Shown piece after piece: positions 15,601 through 23,214 of a stretch of 23,801 bases of DNA. Each line of letters starts with the position of its first letter. The stretch's first letter is position 1. Position numbers and translations under genes: made by a program. Below the pieces are notes generated by a model. That model saw only the letters and a program-made list of their open reading frames with translations. It searched no databases and was not told where the DNA came from. This stretch comes from DASZHJ01 sp035507155 (GTDB lineage Bacteria > Pseudomonadota > Alphaproteobacteria > ATCC43930 > CGMCC-115725), in assembly GCA_035507155.1 (NCBI GenBank), contig DATJOK010000193.1:1-23801 (forward strand), read 5' to 3'.

Positions 15601-15692
15601 CGCCGGTGGCGCGGAACGCGCCGCATTTCTCCGACTACGCCCATCTCGAGCGCGTCAAGGAATGGCGCGGCGCCGAGGAGGAAGAGGAATGA
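12684..15692 (+). CDS. addB: Double-strand break repair protein AddB
   Basis: 1002 residues, matching the alphaproteobacterial AddB group. AddB pairs with AddA to process DNA ends for RecA-dependent repair. The N-terminus has the inactivated helicase start VLLPTRRACRSLAEAFLRR. The middle shows LMVLGGLNDGVWPADPAEDPWMSRPMR, a conserved AddB/RecC-like segment. The C-terminal RecB-family nuclease shows LSVTEIETWMRDPYAIYAKHIL, GIFIHDALDAF (near 770), KADRIERRADGLVIADYKTGT (near 870-880) and the QLPLEAAIA helix. Only about three cysteines occur, so the 4Fe-4S site of Bacillus AddB is absent. The ATG overlaps the murU stop; the stop overlaps the addA ATG. Confidence 0.93.
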   Translation: MSVGAPLTGRRDATAPGRRAAIATIEAHLPFLDTLAARLGAVTGDDPLALARITVLLPTRRACRSLAEAFLRRSEGRPLLLPRMQPVGDLDAEDLALLADEGEAADLELPPAIPGLRRRLRLARLVRAAKGGLLPGQAAMLAGALVRFLDEAQTEGADFANLARLVPEDYAAHWQDILKFLGIVTEHWPAMLSELGALDPADRRNRVLALQAERWRQNPPADPVIAAGLTGGVPAVAALMAEVATLPTGTVVLPGLDRGATEEVWAAIRTDPGHPQHLLAVFLDRMEMAPAAVEAWAFPGVAGGPPARIALAAAALLPAELTERWRDAGGIEHAALAGLRRIDCAGPQEEAQVIALLLRQHLEQKPGATAALVTPDRALARRVAGELERWGIEIDDSAGVPLNKTPPGVFLRLLLDLVAEQAAPVALLAALKHPLAAGGLAIEEFRALLRQLERTVLRGVRPAPGFTGIADALPAERSEERGFLARLQRRLLPLWEAAARREVPLRDLVASHIAAAEAMAASAEEPGAERLWRGEAGEAAGQFMAELLAAAEDHPAIDGGDYPALFESLLAGPVVRPRYGRHPRLAIWGLLEARLQRADLMVLGGLNDGVWPADPAEDPWMSRPMRRSFGIAPPERRIGLSAHDFLMALGAPEVVLTRATRVAGTPTLPSRWLLRLDTVLRAAGLEAALTRGPESRRPLAWQALLDRPHLEERGRVEPPAPRPPVAARPRALSVTEIETWMRDPYAIYAKHILRLRALEPLDAEPAARERGIFIHDALDAFVSRFPRELPADAEAQLLDCGRRAFGAFLSRPAIWAFWWPRFERIARWFLATERERRAGLYGLASETRGTLALAAPAGTFTLRAKADRIERRADGLVIADYKTGTVPTGPTVAQGLAPQLPLEAAIAMAGGFADVPPATIAALEYWRLSGLATPGEIQDIAPGDEAALVAAARAGLVDLVTRFDDPATPYRAAPVARNAPHFSDYAHLERVKEWRGAEEEEE

Positions 15693-18600
15693 CCGTGGCT
15701 GACGCGCTGCAGCGCCAGGCCGCCGATCCCACGGCCTCGGTCTGGGTCGCGGCTTCCGCGGGCACCGGCAAGACCAAGGTGCTGACCGACCGCGTGCTGA
15801 CCTTGCTGCTCGCCGGCAGTGCGCCCACCCGCATTCTCTGCCTCACCTTCACCCGCGCGGCGGCGGCGGAAATGGCGAACCGCCTGCAGGCGCGGCTCAG
15901 CCTCTGGGCGGTGCTGGAGGAGGGCACGCTCTGGAACGAGCTGCGGCGGCTTCTCGACCGCGCGCCGAGCGCGGCGGAAGTCGCCGAGGCGCGCCGGCTC
16001 TTCGCCAAGGTGCTCGATGCGCCGGGCGGACTCGGCATCGAGACCATCCACGGCTTCTGCCAGTCGCTGCTCAGGCGCTTTCCCGTCGAGGCGGGCGTGG
16101 CGCCGCATTTCGAGCTGATGGACGAGCGCGACGCCGCCGAGCTCCTCTTCACCGTGCGCGAGGAAGTGCTGGCGGCGGCGCGCGCCGGAGGGGATGCGAG
16201 GCTCGCCGGCGCCGTCACCGCCTTGGCGCGCGGGCTCGGCGAGCAGAGATTCTCGGAGCTGCTCGACGGCGTCGCCGCCTCGCGCTCGCGGTTCCAGGCG
16301 CTGCTGGAGCGGCCAGGCGGCATCGAAGGAGCGGTGACCGAGCTCGCCCGCCGTCTCGATCTGCCGGCCGATGCCACCGAGACGAGGATCATCGAGGCGG
16401 CCTGCGCGGAGGGCGCCTTCGACGCGGGAGCCCTGCGCGGCGCGGCGGCGGCGATGCAGGCCAGCAAGGCCAAGACCGATCAGGCGCGCGGTTTGCAGCT
16501 TGCGGATTGGCTTGCGGACACCGCCGGCAGAGCTGAGCGGTTCGATGCTCATCTCGACATCTTCTTCACCAGGGAAGGTGCGCCGCGCACCAACCTGCTC
16601 ACCAAGAATCTGGCGGCGACGCAGCCGGCGGCGCTCGCTGCGATGCAGGTAGAAGCACGCCGTCTCGAAGCCGTGCGGTCGCGCTGCGCGGCGGCGGCGC
16701 TCCTCGAGGCGAGCGCGGCGGCGATGCGGCTCGCCGCCGCGATTCTCGAAGCTTATCGCCGCCACAAGGAGAGCCGCGCCGTCCTCGACTACGAGGATCT
16801 GGTCGCCGGGAGCATCGAGCTGCTGGAGCGGCCGGGCGTGGCGCCCTGGGTGCTGTTCAAGCTCGACGGCGGTCTCGATCACCTGCTGATCGACGAGGCG
16901 CAGGACACCAACCCCGATCAGTGGCGGGTGGTCCAGGCGCTGACGGCGGAGTTCTATGCCGGTTCGGGCGCGCGCGATCGGTCGCGCACGGTCTTTGCGG
17001 TGGGCGACGCCAAGCAGTCGATCTTCAGCTTCCAGGGCGCCGATCCGCGGAAATTCCTGGCCATGCGCGATCATTTCGCGGCGCGCGCGCAGGAAGCGGA
17101 GGCGGGCTGGCGCACGGTGGCGCTCGAGACCTCCTTCCGCTCCACCGACGCGGTGCTGCAGGCGGTGGACGCGGTCTTCGCGCGCGCCGAGGCGGTCGAG
17201 GGCGTCGCCCTCGACGGCGCGCCGATCCGCCACCTGCCGCACCGCGCCGGCCACGCCGGCCGCGTCGAGATCTGGCCGCTGATCGAGCCGCCGGCGGAGG
17301 AGAAGCCCATGGGCTGGCGGCTGCCGATCGAGCCGCAGAGCGCCGCCGATCCGCAGCAGCGGCTCGCCGCCGCGATCGCCGACAGGATCCGCGCCTGGCT
17401 CGACAGCGGCGAGCGGCTGCCGTCGCGCGACCGGCGCATCACCGCCGGCGACGTCATGGTGCTGGTGCGCAAGCGCACTGCCTTCGTGCCGGCGCTGGTG
17501 CGCGCGCTCAAGGATCGCGAGGTGCCGGTCGCCGGCGCCGACCGCATGCGCCTCACCGAGCAGCTCGCCGTCGAGGACATGATCGCGCTCGGCGGCTTCC
17601 TGCTGCTGCCGGAGGACGATCTCACCCTGGCGACGGTGCTGAAGGGACCGCTCTTCGCCTTCAGCGAGGAGCAGCTCTTCGCCCTCGCCCACGGTCGCGG
17701 CGAGACCTCGCTCTGGCGCACGCTCTATCGCCGCGCCGACGAGCACAAGCTGTTCCGCCACGCCGTCGACACGCTGACACGTCTTCTGGGGCGGGCGGAT
17801 TTCGCGCCGCCCTACGAGCTCTTCGCCGAGGTGCTGGGGCCCTTGGGCGGCCGGCGCAAGCTGCTCGCGCGGCTCGGGCCAGAGGCCAGCGATCCGCTCG
17901 ACGAGTTCCTGGCGGCGGCGCTCGCCTACGAAGCCGATCATCCGCCGTCGCTGCAGGGTTTCCTGCATTGGCTGGTGGCCGGCGAGGCGGAGGTGAAGCG
18001 CGATCTCGACCGCGGCGTCCAGGACGAGGTGCGGATCCTGACGGTGCATGGCGCCAAGGGGTTGGAGGCGCCGATCGTCTTCCTGCCCGACACCGCCTCG
18101 CTGCCCGATCGCGTGCCGCCGCTGCAGTGGCGCGACGACGGGCTGCCGCTCTATCTCGTGCCGCGCGGCCGCTCCGCCGCCCTCGCGGTCGCGGCGGAGA
18201 ACGCGGCGCAGCGGCGCCAGCGGCAGGAATATCGCCGGCTCCTCTATGTCGCGATGACCCGCGCCGCCGACCGGCTCTATGTCTGCGGCTGGAAGCCCGG
18301 CCGCGGCTATGCCGGCGATTGCTGGTACGAGCTGATGAGCGGCGGACTTCTCGGGGCGCAGGGCGTCGAGCGGGTGGCGATGGATTTCGGCGCGGGCTGG
18401 GCGGGCGAGGGGCTGGTGCTGGCGACGGCGCAGCGCGTGCCCGGCGCCGATGACGGCGCCGCGATCGCGCGGGCGGAGCTGCCGGAGACGCTGCCGGTCT
18501 GGGCCCAGGTGGCGCCGCCGCCGGAGCCCTCGCCGCCGAAGCCGCTGGCGCCGTCGCGGCCGTCGGCGAGCGAGCCCGCGGTGCGCTCGCCGCTCGGCGC

Positions 18601-19105
18601 CGATCAGGGCGTCCTCTTCCAGCGCGGGCTCCTCGTGCATCGGCTGTTGCAGAGTCTGCCGGAGGTGGCGCCGGAGCGCCGCCGCTCGGCGGCAGAGCGG
18701 TTCCTGGCGCTCCCCGTGCACGAGCTCGATGCGGAGATGCAGGCATCGATCCTGGCGGAGACGCTCGCGGTGCTGGAGACGCCGGAGTTCGCGGCGCTCT
18801 TCGCGAGGGGATCGCGCGCCGAGGTGCCGGTGGTGGGGCTCCTCGGCGGCCGCGCGCTTGCCGGCCAGATCGACCGGCTGCTGGTGACGCCTGCCGCCGT
18901 CCTCATCGTCGACTACAAGACGCTCAGGCCCGCGCCAGCGAGCGAGCGCGAGGTGCCGGCGATCTATCTGGAGCAGCTCGCGGCCTATCGCGCGGCGGTT
19001 GCGGCGATCTATCCGGGCCGCGAGGTTCGGGCCGCGCTCCTCTGGACCGATGGGCCGCGCCTCATGCCGATCAGCCCCGCGCTCCTCGCGGAGCGGTCAC
19101 CTTGA
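15689..19105 (+). CDS. addA: Double-strand break repair helicase-nuclease AddA
   Basis: 1138 residues, a UvrD-like helicase with a C-terminal nuclease. Motifs in order: Walker A AASAGTGKTKVL (from residue 21), LCLTFTRAAAAEMANRL, ETIHGFCQSLLRRFP, Walker B HLLIDEAQDTNPDQW near 399, VFAVGDAKQSIFSFQGADP, ETSFRST, ILTVHGAKGLEAPIVFLPD, and LLYVAMTRAADRLYVCGW. The nuclease end reads GQIDRLLVTPAAVLIVDYKT, near 1075. This confirms the ATP-driven 3'-5' motor subunit. The ATG at 15689 overlaps the addB stop and has a perfect AGGAGG at 15676-15681, seven bases upstream, so AddA can be initiated independently as well as by coupling. It ends the tsaE operon; its stop lies within the -35 box of the trxA promoter. 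Confidence 0.95.
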   Translation: MTVADALQRQAADPTASVWVAASAGTGKTKVLTDRVLTLLLAGSAPTRILCLTFTRAAAAEMANRLQARLSLWAVLEEGTLWNELRRLLDRAPSAAEVAEARRLFAKVLDAPGGLGIETIHGFCQSLLRRFPVEAGVAPHFELMDERDAAELLFTVREEVLAAARAGGDARLAGAVTALARGLGEQRFSELLDGVAASRSRFQALLERPGGIEGAVTELARRLDLPADATETRIIEAACAEGAFDAGALRGAAAAMQASKAKTDQARGLQLADWLADTAGRAERFDAHLDIFFTREGAPRTNLLTKNLAATQPAALAAMQVEARRLEAVRSRCAAAALLEASAAAMRLAAAILEAYRRHKESRAVLDYEDLVAGSIELLERPGVAPWVLFKLDGGLDHLLIDEAQDTNPDQWRVVQALTAEFYAGSGARDRSRTVFAVGDAKQSIFSFQGADPRKFLAMRDHFAARAQEAEAGWRTVALETSFRSTDAVLQAVDAVFARAEAVEGVALDGAPIRHLPHRAGHAGRVEIWPLIEPPAEEKPMGWRLPIEPQSAADPQQRLAAAIADRIRAWLDSGERLPSRDRRITAGDVMVLVRKRTAFVPALVRALKDREVPVAGADRMRLTEQLAVEDMIALGGFLLLPEDDLTLATVLKGPLFAFSEEQLFALAHGRGETSLWRTLYRRADEHKLFRHAVDTLTRLLGRADFAPPYELFAEVLGPLGGRRKLLARLGPEASDPLDEFLAAALAYEADHPPSLQGFLHWLVAGEAEVKRDLDRGVQDEVRILTVHGAKGLEAPIVFLPDTASLPDRVPPLQWRDDGLPLYLVPRGRSAALAVAAENAAQRRQRQEYRRLLYVAMTRAADRLYVCGWKPGRGYAGDCWYELMSGGLLGAQGVERVAMDFGAGWAGEGLVLATAQRVPGADDGAAIARAELPETLPVWAQVAPPPEPSPPKPLAPSRPSASEPAVRSPLGADQGVLFQRGLLVHRLLQSLPEVAPERRRSAAERFLALPVHELDAEMQASILAETLAVLETPEFAALFARGSRAEVPVVGLLGGRALAGQIDRLLVTPAAVLIVDYKTLRPAPASEREVPAIYLEQLAAYRAAVAAIYPGREVRAALLWTDGPRLMPISPALLAERSP

Positions 19106-19129
19106 CGGGGGCTTCCGCAATCACCTAAT
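19102..19129 (+). promoter_or_regulatory. Predicted trxA promoter overlapping the addA stop
   Basis: TTGACG at 19102-19107 is a near-perfect -35 (TTGACGG also fits the alphaproteobacterial TTGaCgS). CCTAAT at 19124-19129 is a 4-of-6 match to the -10 box, with a 16-base spacer. The addA stop codon (19103-19105) lies inside the -35. Transcription from here would give a leader of roughly 70 bases for trxA. Confidence 0.5.
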
Positions 19130-19142
19130 CTCCGCCACCAGC

Positions 19143-19169
19143 AGGGCCGCGGCATCATTGCGCGGCCTT
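19143..19169 (+). other. Hairpin in the trxA leader
   Basis: AGGGCCGCG (19143-19151) pairs with CGCGGCCTT (19161-19169) around a 9-base loop, nine pairs with one G-T. The downstream sequence GTTGTCGC is not a T-run, so a strong intrinsic terminator is unlikely. It could attenuate read-through from addA, stabilise the trxA message, or simply be structure. It sits 35 bases before the trxA start. Confidence 0.4.
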
Positions 19170-19204
19170 GTTGTCGCTAAGGTCTTGTATCAAAAGGGCA
19201 AGCC

Positions 19205-19522
19205 ATGACGACCAAAGTCACCGACTCCTCCTTCGACTCCGACGTGCTGCGCGCCCCCGGTCCTGTCCTGGTGGATTTCTGGGCGGAGTGGTGCGGCCCC
19301 TGCAAGATGATCGCCCCCTTCCTCGAGGACATCTCCTCGGAGATGAAAGGCAAGGTGACGGTGGCCAAGCTCAACGTCGATGAGAACCCGGCGACGCCCA
19401 CCAAGTACGGCGTCAACGGCATTCCGACGCTGATGCTGTTCAAGAACGGCCAGGTCGCCGCCACCAAGATCGGCGCGCTTCCCAAAAGCAAGCTGCTGGA
19501 GTGGGTGCAGTCGGTGATCTGA
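19205..19522 (+). CDS. trxA: Thioredoxin 1
   Basis: 105 residues, the canonical size for a cytosolic thioredoxin. The active site is WCGPC (W29, C30, C33) in FWAEWCGPCKMIAP. The cis-proline is P74 in GIPTLMLFKNG. The buried aspartate of VDFWAEW is present. It reduces disulfides in ribonucleotide reductase, methionine sulfoxide reductase and other proteins. The start is ATG at 19205 with an AAAAGGGC purine run just upstream. It follows addA as in the conserved alphaproteobacterial order I recall, but has its own promoter and terminator here, so it is probably also expressed alone. Confidence 0.96.
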   Translation: MTTKVTDSSFDSDVLRAPGPVLVDFWAEWCGPCKMIAPFLEDISSEMKGKVTVAKLNVDENPATPTKYGVNGIPTLMLFKNGQVAATKIGALPKSKLLEWVQSVI

Positions 19523-19552
19523 TCGCCGCCGCGATCTCTCGAAGAGTTTCAG

Positions 19553-19578
19553 ACGGGCGCCTCAGGGGCGCCCGTTTT
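19553..19578 (+). terminator. Intrinsic terminator of trxA
   Basis: ACGGGCGCC (19553-19561) pairs perfectly with GGCGCCCGT (19567-19575) around the loop TCAGG, followed by a T-run to 19578. It lies 30 bases past the trxA stop and before the convergent DinB-like gene. The reverse strand has no T-run, so it serves the plus strand. Confidence 0.88.
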
Positions 19579-19589
19579 GATTCTGAACC

Positions 19590-20102
19590 TCAGCGCGCGC
19601 TGGAACGGATCTCGTCTCTGAGCGCCGCCAGATCCGCCAGATGCTCGCGATCGTGCTGGCGCAGCTTGCAGGCGAGGTCTTCCAGGGTGATATGCCCGAC
19701 GCCTTCCAGCGTGCCGGTGCGGTGCCGCTCATCCGGCGTCAGCGCGGCGAGCCGCCGCACGAGCAGCATCCGCGCCGCCGCGAAGGCGCGCTCGGTGGCG
19801 CGGAGATCCTGGCTCGGATAGTCGCGCTCGCGGGCGAGTTTGTCTCCGTCGAGATCGGGCAGGAAGGGCGCGGCTTCCGCCAGCATCCGTCCGATGCGCA
19901 CGCCATAGCCCTCGATCTCGATGTCGCGCAGATGGCAGGCATGCTCCAGCAGCGAAAAGCCGCCGGCAGCGGGGCGCGTTTTCCACTGCGCCTCCGGCAC
20001 GTCGGCGGCAATCGCCGCGAGGCGCGCGGGCGTCGCCGCGATCTCGGCGAGGACCGCGGCAAAATCTTCGGCATCGGGCGTCAGGGCGTTCGTCTTGCAC
20101 AT
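19590..20102 (-). CDS. DinB-like metal-binding four-helix protein
   Basis: 170 residues. The layout is that of the DinB/DfsB superfamily: a helix with a metal-ligand histidine (H54 in SLLEHACHLRDIEIEGY), then a later helix with the paired histidines of RQHDREHLADLAAL (H150 and H154). WKTRPAAGGFSLLEH matches the usual turn before the first ligand. Members bind a divalent metal; some are thiol-dependent S-transferases, but the substrate here is unknown. The ATG at 20102 (MCKTN) has CGAGGT upstream at about eight bases and is preferred to an in-frame start nine codons earlier. It lies 67 bases after folC on the same strand and converges on trxA. Confidence 0.8.
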   Translation of the reverse strand: MCKTNALTPDAEDFAAVLAEIAATPARLAAIAADVPEAQWKTRPAAGGFSLLEHACHLRDIEIEGYGVRIGRMLAEAAPFLPDLDGDKLARERDYPSQDLRATERAFAAARMLLVRRLAALTPDERHRTGTLEGVGHITLEDLACKLRQHDREHLADLAALRDEIRSSAR

Positions 20103-20169
20103 GGCGATACCTCGATCCGGGATCTGCAATCATCGCCCCGGTTTCGGCCCACGCGCAAGCGGAGCCGGG

Positions 20170-21447
20170 TCAACCGTTCTCCCGCAGCACGTGGCCCGCG
20201 AGATAGAGCGAGCCGCAGATGAAGATGCGGCTGGGGGCCGGTTGCCTGGCGGCAGCGGCGGTGGCGTCGTGCACCGAGGCGAAAACCTTGGCGTCGAAAC
20301 CGGCCGCGCGGCCGGCGGCGGCAGAGTCCTCGGCGGTGCGGCTTGCCGCCTCGCCGGGGATGGCGACGGTGCCGAGGCTTTGGGCGTAGGGCGCCAGTGC
20401 GCGGAGGAAGCCTTCGGCGTCATGGGAGCTGAGCATGCCGAAGACGAGATGGAGCGGCTGGTCGCGCCACTGCGCCGCCTGCAGCGCCAGCACCTCGCCG
20501 CCCGCCTGGTTGTGGCCGCCGTCTAGCCAGAGCTCGCTGCCCGGCTTCAGCAGCGACACCAGCGGCCCGTGCGTCAGGTGCTGGAGGCGCGCCGGCCACT
20601 CGATGTGGCGCAGGCCCTTTGCCAGCGCCGCCGCGTCGAGTTCGAACTGCGGCAGACTCTCGAGCGCGGCGATCGCCGCGCCGGCATTGTCGAACTGGTG
20701 CCGTCCGAGCAGCGACGGCGCCGGCAGGTCGAGCCGCCAGCGCTTGCCTTCGTAGCGGAGACCGCCGGCGCTCGGCTCGGCACGCCAGTCGCTCCCATGC
20801 CGATAGAGTGTCGCCCCCACCTCGCCGGCGCGCTTGGCGATGACGGCGGCAGCATCATCGGGCTGCGGGCCCACGACGGCGGCGACGCCGGGCTTCAGGA
20901 TGCCCGCTTTCTCGAAGGCGATCTCGCCCACGGTGTTGCCGAGGAAGCGCTGGTGGTCGAGGGAGATCGGCGTCAGCACCGTGGCGGCGGGGCGATCGAT
21001 CACGTTGGTGGCGTCGAAGCGGCCGCCGAGCCCCACCTCCAGCAAGGTCGCGTCCGCGGGATGGCGGGCGAATGCCAAGAAGGCGGCGGCGGTGGTGATC
21101 TCGAAGAAGGTGATCGGCGTCTCGCCGTTGACCCGCTCGCACTCTTCCAGCAGCGCCGCCAGCGGCTCCTCCTCGATCAGCGATCCGGCGACGCGGATGC
21201 GCTCGTTGAAGCGGACGAGATGCGGCGAGGTATAGACGTGGACGCGATATCCGGCGGCCTCCAGGCAGGCGCGCAGCGTCGCCACCGTCGAGCCCTTGCC
21301 GTTGGTGCCGGCGACATGGATCACCGGCGGCAGCCGTCGCTCGGGATGGCCCAGCGCCGCCAGCAGCCGGTGCACGCGGTCGAGCGAGAGATCGATCAGC
21401 CGCGGATGGAGCCGGTGCAGGCGCTCCAGGATGCGGTCGACCTTCAG
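20170..21447 (-). CDS. folC: Bifunctional folylpolyglutamate/dihydrofolate synthase
   Basis: About 425 residues if started at CTG 21447. FolC adds glutamate to dihydropteroate and to folates using ATP. The P-loop is VAGTNGKGST (residues 45-54), and TSPHLVRFNERIRV is the folate-binding signature. EITTAAAFLAFA, LLEVGLGGRFDATNVID, ISLDHQRFLG and WLDGGHNQAGG follow. Homologous sequence (VDRILERLHRLHPRLIDLSLDR) begins upstream of the first canonical start, a GTG at 21375, and no ATG, GTG or TTG lies in frame before it up to accD. A CTG at 21447 overlaps the accD stop as CTGA and has GGGGAG eight bases upstream. A conservative call would be 20170-21375 (401 residues). The function is secure; the start is inferred. 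Confidence 0.9.
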   Translation of the reverse strand: MKVDRILERLHRLHPRLIDLSLDRVHRLLAALGHPERRLPPVIHVAGTNGKGSTVATLRACLEAAGYRVHVYTSPHLVRFNERIRVAGSLIEEEPLAALLEECERVNGETPITFFEITTAAAFLAFARHPADATLLEVGLGGRFDATNVIDRPAATVLTPISLDHQRFLGNTVGEIAFEKAGILKPGVAAVVGPQPDDAAAVIAKRAGEVGATLYRHGSDWRAEPSAGGLRYEGKRWRLDLPAPSLLGRHQFDNAGAAIAALESLPQFELDAAALAKGLRHIEWPARLQHLTHGPLVSLLKPGSELWLDGGHNQAGGEVLALQAAQWRDQPLHLVFGMLSSHDAEGFLRALAPYAQSLGTVAIPGEAASRTAEDSAAAGRAAGFDAKVFASVHDATAAAARQPAPSRIFICGSLYLAGHVLRENG

Positions 21448-22352
21448 GCGGCGCTCTCCCCGGCGGCGCGCGGCAGCAGCGGCACCACCGTCGAAGGCGG
21501 CGTCCGGTTGCAGAGGAGATCGAGGAGCCGCGCCAGCGTCGCCTTCAAGTCGCGCCGGTGCACGACGATGTCGACCATGCCGTGCTCGAGGAGATATTCC
21601 GAGCGCTGGAATCCCGCCGGCAGCTTCTCGCGGATGGTCTCCTCGATGACGCGCGCGCCGGCGAAGCCCACGACCGCGCCGGGCTCGGCGAGCGTCACGT
21701 CGCCCAGCATGGCGAAGGAGGCGGAGACGCCGCCGGTGGTCGGATCGCTCAGCAGCACGATGTAGGGCAGCCCCGCCGCCTTCACCTCCTGCACCGCGAG
21801 CGTGGTGCGCGGCAGCTGCATCAGCGACAGGATGCCTTCCTGCATGCGGGCGCCGCCGGAGGCCGGCACGACGATGAGCGGCGCCTCCTGCAGCACCGCG
21901 AGGCGCGCCGCCGCCAGCAGGCCTTCGCCGACGGCAACACCCATGGAGCCGCCCATGAACTCGAAGTCGAAGGCCGCCACCACCGCCTGGATGCCGCCGA
22001 TCTTGCCGTGCGCCACGACGAGCGCGTCGCCGCCGCCGCTCTTCGCCTGCGCCTCCTTGAGACGATCGGTGTAGCGCTTGCGGTCGCGGAAGCGGAGCGG
22101 ATCGATCGGCGTGCGCGGCAGCTCGACCCGCGTCGACTGGCCCTCATCGAAGAGGAGCTCGAGCCGCCGCGTGGCATCGAGGCGCAGGTGATGGCCGCAG
22201 TTGCGGCAGACGAACTGGTTCGCCTCCAGCTCGCGGTGGAACAGCATCTGCTCGCAGCTCGGACACTTGGTCCAGAGATTGTCCGGCACGTCCTTCTTGT
22301 TGGCGACGACCGCGCGGATCTTCGGGAGGACGAAGTTGGTGAGCCAGTTCAT
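21444..22352 (-). CDS. accD: Acetyl-CoA carboxylase carboxyltransferase subunit beta
   Basis: 302 residues, canonical size. With AccA it transfers the carboxyl group from biotin to acetyl-CoA, giving malonyl-CoA for fatty-acid synthesis. The N-terminal zinc ribbon has C30, C33, C49 and C52 (KCPSCEQML and VCRNCGHHL). The crotonase-like core shows FEFMGGSMGVAVGE, VPASGGARMQEGILSLMQ, LSDPTTGGVSASFAMLGD and EPGAVVGFAGARVIEETI. The ATG lies four bases after the trpA stop. AGGAGG inside the trpA tail is ten bases upstream. The 3' end overlaps the proposed folC CTG start. Confidence 0.96.
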   Translation of the reverse strand: MNWLTNFVLPKIRAVVANKKDVPDNLWTKCPSCEQMLFHRELEANQFVCRNCGHHLRLDATRRLELLFDEGQSTRVELPRTPIDPLRFRDRKRYTDRLKEAQAKSGGGDALVVAHGKIGGIQAVVAAFDFEFMGGSMGVAVGEGLLAAARLAVLQEAPLIVVPASGGARMQEGILSLMQLPRTTLAVQEVKAAGLPYIVLLSDPTTGGVSASFAMLGDVTLAEPGAVVGFAGARVIEETIREKLPAGFQRSEYLLEHGMVDIVVHRRDLKATLARLLDLLCNRTPPSTVVPLLPRAAGESAA

Positions 22353-22356
22353 CGGC

Positions 22357-23214
22357 TCACCGCCTCCTGGCGCGCGCCGCAGCGGGCTTGCGGGCCTTGC
22401 GGACGCCGTCGGCGAGGGCCGCGACGTCGCCCAGCACCGCCTCGACGAGACCGGGTTTCGCCTTGCCCTTGCCGTCCAGCATCGAGGCGACGCGCTGCAC
22501 CAGCGCCGAGCCCACCACGGCGGCGTCGGCGACGCGGCCGATCTCGGCCGCCTGGTCCGGTGTCTTGATGCCGAAGCCCACGGCGACCGGGAGCGGCGTG
22601 TGGCGGCGGATGCGCGCCACCGCCTGGGTGACGCTCTCGATGCTCGCCGACTTGGTGCCGGTGATGCCGGCGATCGAGACGTAATAGACGAAGCCGGTGG
22701 CGCGCTTCACCACCACGGGCAAGCGCTTGTCGTCGCTGGTGGGGGCGGTCAGCACGATGATGTCGATGCCCTCTGCGCGCGCCGGCCCGTGCAGCTCCGG
22801 ATCCTCCTCCGGCGGCAGGTCGACGGTGATGAGGCCGTCGACGCCGGCGGCCTTGGCGTCGGCGCAGAATTTCTCGACGCCATAGCTGTAGATCGGGTTG
22901 TAGTAGCCCATCAGCACGATCGGCGTCTCCTGATCGCTCTCGCGGAACCGCTTCACGATCGCCAGCGTCTGCTTCAGCGTCATGCCGGCGTTGAGCGCGC
23001 GCAGGCTCGCCGCCTGGATCGCCGGCCCGTCCGCCATCGGATCGGAGAACGGCATGCCGACCTCGATGAGATCGGCGCCGGCTTTGGGCAGGCCGGCGAG
23101 GATCTGGGCGAAACTCTCCGCGTCGGGATCGCCGCAGCAGAGATAAGTGACGAGGCCGGGGCGGCCCTCGGCCTTGAGGGCGGCGAAGCGGCGGGCGATG
23201 CGGGGCAGGCTCAC
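22357..23214 (-). CDS. trpA: Tryptophan synthase alpha subunit
   Basis: 285 residues. It cleaves indole-3-glycerol phosphate and passes indole to TrpB. The catalytic glutamate is E51 (LIEVGMPFSDP) and the catalytic aspartate is D62 (MADGPAIQAASLRAL). VLMGYYNPIYSYGVEKF, DGLITVDLPPEE, YYVSIAGITGTK and VAVGFGIKTPDQA complete the barrel. The start is GTG at 23214, overlapping the trpB stop (GTGA). Two features differ from the usual: a cysteine pair in TYLCCGDPD where many homologues have T-A before GDP, and a very basic C-terminal tail (KARKPAAARARRR). Confidence 0.96.
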   Translation of the reverse strand: MSLPRIARRFAALKAEGRPGLVTYLCCGDPDAESFAQILAGLPKAGADLIEVGMPFSDPMADGPAIQAASLRALNAGMTLKQTLAIVKRFRESDQETPIVLMGYYNPIYSYGVEKFCADAKAAGVDGLITVDLPPEEDPELHGPARAEGIDIIVLTAPTSDDKRLPVVVKRATGFVYYVSIAGITGTKSASIESVTQAVARIRRHTPLPVAVGFGIKTPDQAAEIGRVADAAVVGSALVQRVASMLDGKGKAKPGLVEAVLGDVAALADGVRKARKPAAARARRR

